From: Actinomycetota bacterium
GTDB lineage: Bacteria > Actinomycetota > Thermoleophilia > Gaiellales > Gaiellaceae
NCBI GenBank assembly: GCA_013696185.1
Contig: JACCZA010000353.1
Coordinates: forward strand, 1 to 8,603
Direction of reading: 5' to 3'
Length of the DNA stretch: 8,603 bases
Below, piece after piece: positions 6,633-8,603 of the stretch (its first letter is position 1; each line of letters starts with the position of its first letter). Position numbers and translations under genes: made by a program. Under the pieces are notes generated by a model. That model was given only the letters and a program-made list of their open reading frames with translations, was not told where the DNA came from and did not search any database.

Positions 6633-7804
6633 GCCTCCTCGGATCGTGGCACGGTCACCCAGCGCTCGCCGCGGGCGCTCGCCGCGATCGCCTCGCCGAG
6701 CAGGTTCTCCTCGTGCCCTGCCTCGAAGGTCGGGTAGTCGGGCCGCTCCGACGGCCCGCCCGCGAGTACGTCGCGGTAGACGGCGCGGTAGAGCTCCTTG
6801 AAGGTGTCGGCGAAGCCCTCCGTGTGCCCGGCGGGCAGGGACGTCGCGCGCCGCGCCTCCGGCTCGAGCCGGGCCGGGTCCCGGAGCGAGAGCTCGCTGG
6901 GCCGCTCGCGCCGCCCGAGCCAGAGCTCCTCGCAGCGCTCGGAGCTCCACGCGAGCGCGCCGGCGGAGCCGTCCACCTCGAAGGAGAGCGCGTTCTTGCG
7001 CCCGGCGCTCACCTGCGAGACGGTCAGGGAGCCGCAAGCGCCGTTCTCGAGGCGCAGGAGGACGAACGCGGCGTCCTCCGTCGTCACGCGCTCGTCCGCG
7101 CGCTCGACGTCCGTGTCCGCGCCCGCGAAGGTCTCGACCTCGCCGCGCGGGCGGCGCCGGAGGGGAACGAAGGTGCGCAGCTCGGCGAGCACGGCCTCGA
7201 CGCGCAGCCCCGTCACGTAGCTCGTGAGGTCGAGCCAGTGGGAGCCGATGTCGGCCACCGCGCGCAGCTCGCCGCCCTGCGCGGGGTCGAGCCGCCAGTT
7301 CCAGTCGGTCGGCAGCAGCAGCCAGTCCTGCAGGTAGCTCCCGTGGACGCTCCAGAGCTCGCCGAGCTCGCCGGCGGCGCAGAGCGCCCGCGCCTGGCGG
7401 CAGTTGGGGTAGAAGCGGATGTTGAAGTTCGTCGCGTGCACGATCCCGCTCGCGCGCGCGAGCTGCACGAGCTCGCCCGACTCGGCGGCGCTGAGCGCGA
7501 GTGGCTTCTCGCAGACGACGTGCTTGCCGGCCGCGAGCACGTCTCGCACCTGCGGGTAGTGCAGGTGGTTCGGGGTCGCGATGTGGACGGCGTCGACTGA
7601 CGGGTCCGCGAGCAGCGCCTCCAGGCTCTCGACGACGGGCGGCAGCGCGTGGGCCGCGGCCTTCGCCCGGGCTCGCTCCGGCGTCGAGCCGACGACGCCG
7701 ACGACCTGGACGCCGAGCCGGCGCAGCGCCTCGACGTGCAGGAGGCCGACGAAGCCGGTGCCGACGACTCCAGCCCTGACGTCGGTGATCGCGCGCGGGC
7801 TCAC
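6629..7804 (-). CDS. Gfo/Idh/MocA oxidoreductase
   Basis: NAD(P)-dependent dehydrogenase of 391 residues, first gene of a two-gene operon with the TIM-barrel protein. The Rossmann fold begins with VVGTGFVGLLH, where the GxGxxG glycines are 15, 17 and 20. HIATPNHLH (74-82) and CEKPLAL with catalytic Lys100 follow. The substrate domain has NFNIRFYPN (126-134), DWNWRLDP (167-174) and ADIGSHWLDL, giving Asp185 and His189 as the likely catalytic pair. That DxGxH arrangement differs from the Tyr-type enzyme encoded at 4731-5717, so the two are not recent duplicates. The GTG start at 7804 is supported by AGGAG six bases upstream (plus-strand 7811-7815). The family includes inositol, levoglucosan and other sugar 3-dehydrogenases; co-occurrence with the isomerase-type barrel fits C2/C3 oxidation of a sugar or cyclitol. 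Substrate unproven. Confidence 0.88.
   Translation of the reverse strand: MSPRAITDVRAGVVGTGFVGLLHVEALRRLGVQVVGVVGSTPERARAKAAAHALPPVVESLEALLADPSVDAVHIATPNHLHYPQVRDVLAAGKHVVCEKPLALSAAESGELVQLARASGIVHATNFNIRFYPNCRQARALCAAGELGELWSVHGSYLQDWLLLPTDWNWRLDPAQGGELRAVADIGSHWLDLTSYVTGLRVEAVLAELRTFVPLRRRPRGEVETFAGADTDVERADERVTTEDAAFVLLRLENGACGSLTVSQVSAGRKNALSFEVDGSAGALAWSSERCEELWLGRRERPSELSLRDPARLEPEARRATSLPAGHTEGFADTFKELYRAVYRDVLAGGPSERPDYPTFEAGHEENLLGEAIAASARGERWVTVPRSEEA
6634..6639 (-). promoter_or_regulatory. Very close ribosome binding site of the TIM-barrel gene
   Basis: On the minus strand AGGAGG is separated by a single base from the ATG at 6632, much shorter than the usual 5-9 bases. Since the gene also overlaps the upstream stop (ATGA), ribosomes ending translation there may simply restart, with the motif helping to hold them. 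The start itself is well supported by the conserved KLGLLT N-terminus. Confidence 0.55.
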
Positions 7805-7810
7805 CCGCCG

Positions 7811-7815
7811 CTCCT
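7811..7815 (-). promoter_or_regulatory. Ribosome binding site of the Gfo/Idh/MocA gene
   Basis: Minus-strand AGGAG lies six bases before the GTG at 7804 and decides that start. The promoter must lie further upstream in the intergenic region ending at 7971, but I could not identify a convincing minus-strand -10/-35 pair. Confidence 0.6.
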
Positions 7816-7877
7816 GCCCGTCCGGCGCGAATCTCGATCCTCGGCCCCGTCTGCGACGCAGGGCTGTATCGGGCGAC

Positions 7878-7883
7878 TAGGCT
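7878..7883 (+). promoter_or_regulatory. Possible -10 box for the cupredoxin gene
   Basis: TAGGCT resembles the TAGCCT found before xylF and lies about 90 bases before the cupredoxin start, within the 167-base divergent region 7805-7971. No good -35 is seen 16-18 bases upstream (the sequence there is CGACGC or similar), so this is a weak call. The same region holds GGCGCGCC (7915-7922) and a short inverted repeat, TCGAG/CTCGA (7935-7939 and 7947-7951). Confidence 0.25.
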
Positions 7884-7960
7884 GAAGGTGCGCCGGGGGG
7901 CCGCAAACCAGGTGGGCGCGCCGGCCGTAGTGCATCGAGTCAGTCTCTCGAATCGAAGGC

Positions 7961-7967
7961 AAAGGAG
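7961..7967 (+). promoter_or_regulatory. Ribosome binding site of the cupredoxin gene
   Basis: AAAGGAG ends four bases before the ATG at 7972. It selects this ATG over the GTG at 7888, which would add 28 residues without signal-peptide character in front of the true leader. Confidence 0.7.
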
Positions 7968-7971
7968 CATC

Positions 7972-8331
7972 ATGTCTCTCGTTCGCACCATGCTCGTCCT
8001 CGCAGCGCTCGCGCTCGGCCTCGCCGTCTCCGCCGGCGCCGCCACGCCGGCGCTCGTGGGCGTCGTCGGCCCCGGCGACGCGTTCAAGATCACCCTGACC
8101 AAGGGCGGCAAGAAGGTGACGCGGCTCTCCGCGGGCACCTACATCGTCACGGTCAGCGACACCTCGGCGATCCACAACTACCGCCTCAAGGGTCCCGGCG
8201 TGAGCAAGAGCACCGGTGTCGCGGCCAAGCCGGGAAAGGTGACGTGGCGGGTCACGCTCAAGCGCGGCACCTACACCTACGTCTGCGATCCGCACGCCTC
8301 GTCGATGAAGGGCACCTTCACCGTCAGCTGA
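7972..8331 (+). CDS. Small exported cupredoxin (plastocyanin-like copper protein)
   Basis: A 119-residue protein with a cleavable signal peptide (about 1-23; hydrophobic core MLVLAALALGLAV, cleavage near AGA). The beta-sandwich domain of roughly 95 residues has a candidate type 1 copper set: His68 (SAIHNY), Cys105, His108 and Met112 in VCDPHASSM. The Cys-x2-His spacing matches plastocyanin and amicyanin; the His-x3-Met spacing lies between theirs. It would be an electron carrier or copper-binding protein outside the membrane. No lipobox or membrane anchor is present, so it is either free or held non-covalently. It sits alone between the sugar operon and a convergent gene, with its own ribosome site, and no oxidase or copper-homeostasis partner is visible. 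The fold assignment is good, the electron partner is unknown, and loss of copper binding is possible given the unusual spacing. Confidence 0.85.
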   Translation: MSLVRTMLVLAALALGLAVSAGAATPALVGVVGPGDAFKITLTKGGKKVTRLSAGTYIVTVSDTSAIHNYRLKGPGVSKSTGVAAKPGKVTWRVTLKRGTYTYVCDPHASSMKGTFTVS

Positions 8332-8353
8332 CGCCCTCGCTCCTCCCGCTGCT

Positions 8354-8380
8354 CCGCCTGCCGAGAGAAGGCTCGGGCGG
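8354..8380. terminator. Possible bidirectional terminator hairpin between convergent genes
   Basis: CCGCC (8354-8358) plus CGAG (8362-8365) can pair with CTCGGGCGG (8372-8380), leaving a three-base bulge (TGC) and a six-base loop (AGAAGG). It lies between the cupredoxin stop and the stop of the convergent JAMM gene, where a shared terminator is expected. There is no T-run on either strand, so termination is uncertain. Confidence 0.35.
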
Positions 8381-8394
8381 CGCGGCGGGGGAGC

Positions 8395-8603
8395 TCAGCG
8401 GGGATCGGGATCGAGCGGCTCGACGTCGATCCGGCGCCCCCGGATGCGGAAGGCGGCCAGCTCGCCCGTTCGCAGCGAGAGGATCACGTACGGCCGGCCC
8501 TCCCAGAGGCCGATGTTCTCCACGTCGGTGCGCGACGGCCGCGCGGGGGACGACAGATGGCTGTGGAAGACCGCCAGCTCGTAGCCCTCGTCCTCGGCGA
8601 ACC
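8395..8603 (-). CDS. JAMM/MPN-domain (M67) metallopeptidase, C-terminal part
   Basis: Only the last 68 residues are inside the window; the start is beyond the right edge. The frame reads ELAVFHSHLSSPARPSRTD (8-26), which gives the zinc-binding JAMM motif His13-x-His15-x10-Asp26 at 8524-8565. YVILSLRTGELAAFRI (38-53) follows, the usual final strands of prokaryotic JAB domains, and then a TGA at 8395-8397. Bacterial members such as Mec of Mycobacterium tuberculosis cleave the peptide bond behind a Gly-Gly ubiquitin-like sulfur carrier (CysO/ThiS type) to release cysteine or a thiocarboxylate product. Such genes commonly lie near cysM/cysO or moeB homologues, which would be to the right of this window (upstream of the gene on its own strand). 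The catalytic glutamate of the N-terminal strand is not visible here. The motif makes the family assignment secure; the sulfur-carrier role is inferred. Confidence 0.85.
   Translation of the reverse strand, partial: FAEDEGYELAVFHSHLSSPARPSRTDVENIGLWEGRPYVILSLRTGELAAFRIRGRRIDVEPLDPDPR

Noticed and set aside
5811..7600. Plus-strand open frames (5811-6737 and 6713-7600) opposite the minus-strand operon
   Set aside because: They contain Val/Glu/Arg/Gly-rich sequence with no domain, and lie exactly opposite two genes with complete catalytic motifs.
7888..7971. Longer cupredoxin start at GTG 7888
   Set aside because: It would place a charged 28-residue stretch before a clear signal peptide and would absorb the ribosome site at 7961-7967.
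6633..8138. Upstream extension of the TIM-barrel frame to 8138
   Set aside because: It is a shadow of the Gfo/Idh gene and of the intergenic region. The conserved N-terminus starts at the ATG at 6632.

Overview
The window comes from a very GC-rich bacterial chromosome: codon third positions are almost all G or C, and five of the eight visible start codons are GTG. This, the TAGSCT-type -10 boxes and the gene content point to an actinobacterial-type genome, possibly Thermoleophilia. That placement is an inference. The window is densely coding, with no stretch over 300 bases lacking a gene. I see no tRNA, rRNA, CRISPR array, insertion sequence or phage gene.

Left part, plus strand (1-5717): a pentose-uptake and sugar-oxidation block. 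It opens with the C-terminal half of a xylulokinase (xylB-like, cut by the window edge). A candidate promoter lies across the xylB stop codon and is followed by a XylF-like secreted sugar-binding protein. After a 72-base gap containing a strong hairpin come a XylG-like single-domain ATPase, a XylH-like permease, an SDR oxidoreductase and a dihydrodiol/xylose-dehydrogenase-like Gfo/Idh/MocA oxidoreductase. From the ATPase onward each gene overlaps the next by 4 to 10 bases, so they are very probably one translationally coupled operon. The kinase and transporter indicate D-xylose or a similar sugar. The two dehydrogenases suggest that an imported sugar is also oxidised.

Middle part, minus strand (5724-7804): a two-gene operon with a 4-base overlap. 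The first gene encodes a Gfo/Idh/MocA dehydrogenase and the second a sugar-phosphate isomerase/epimerase-type TIM barrel with an intact metal site. This pair resembles systems that oxidise a sugar or cyclitol and then isomerise, epimerise or beta-eliminate the keto intermediate. It converges on the first block with only 6 bases between stop codons.

Right part (7805-8603): a 167-base intergenic region between divergently transcribed genes, a small exported cupredoxin with a type 1 copper ligand set, and a convergent minus-strand gene cut by the window edge. The partial gene encodes a JAMM/MPN (M67) metallopeptidase with a complete HxH-x10-D motif. These last two genes have no evident link to sugar metabolism.

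The most interesting hypothesis is that the importer, SDR, two Gfo/Idh proteins and TIM barrel form one sugar or glycoside oxidation (oxidation/elimination) module. The sequence shows the enzyme families and their layout; the substrate cannot be read from it.
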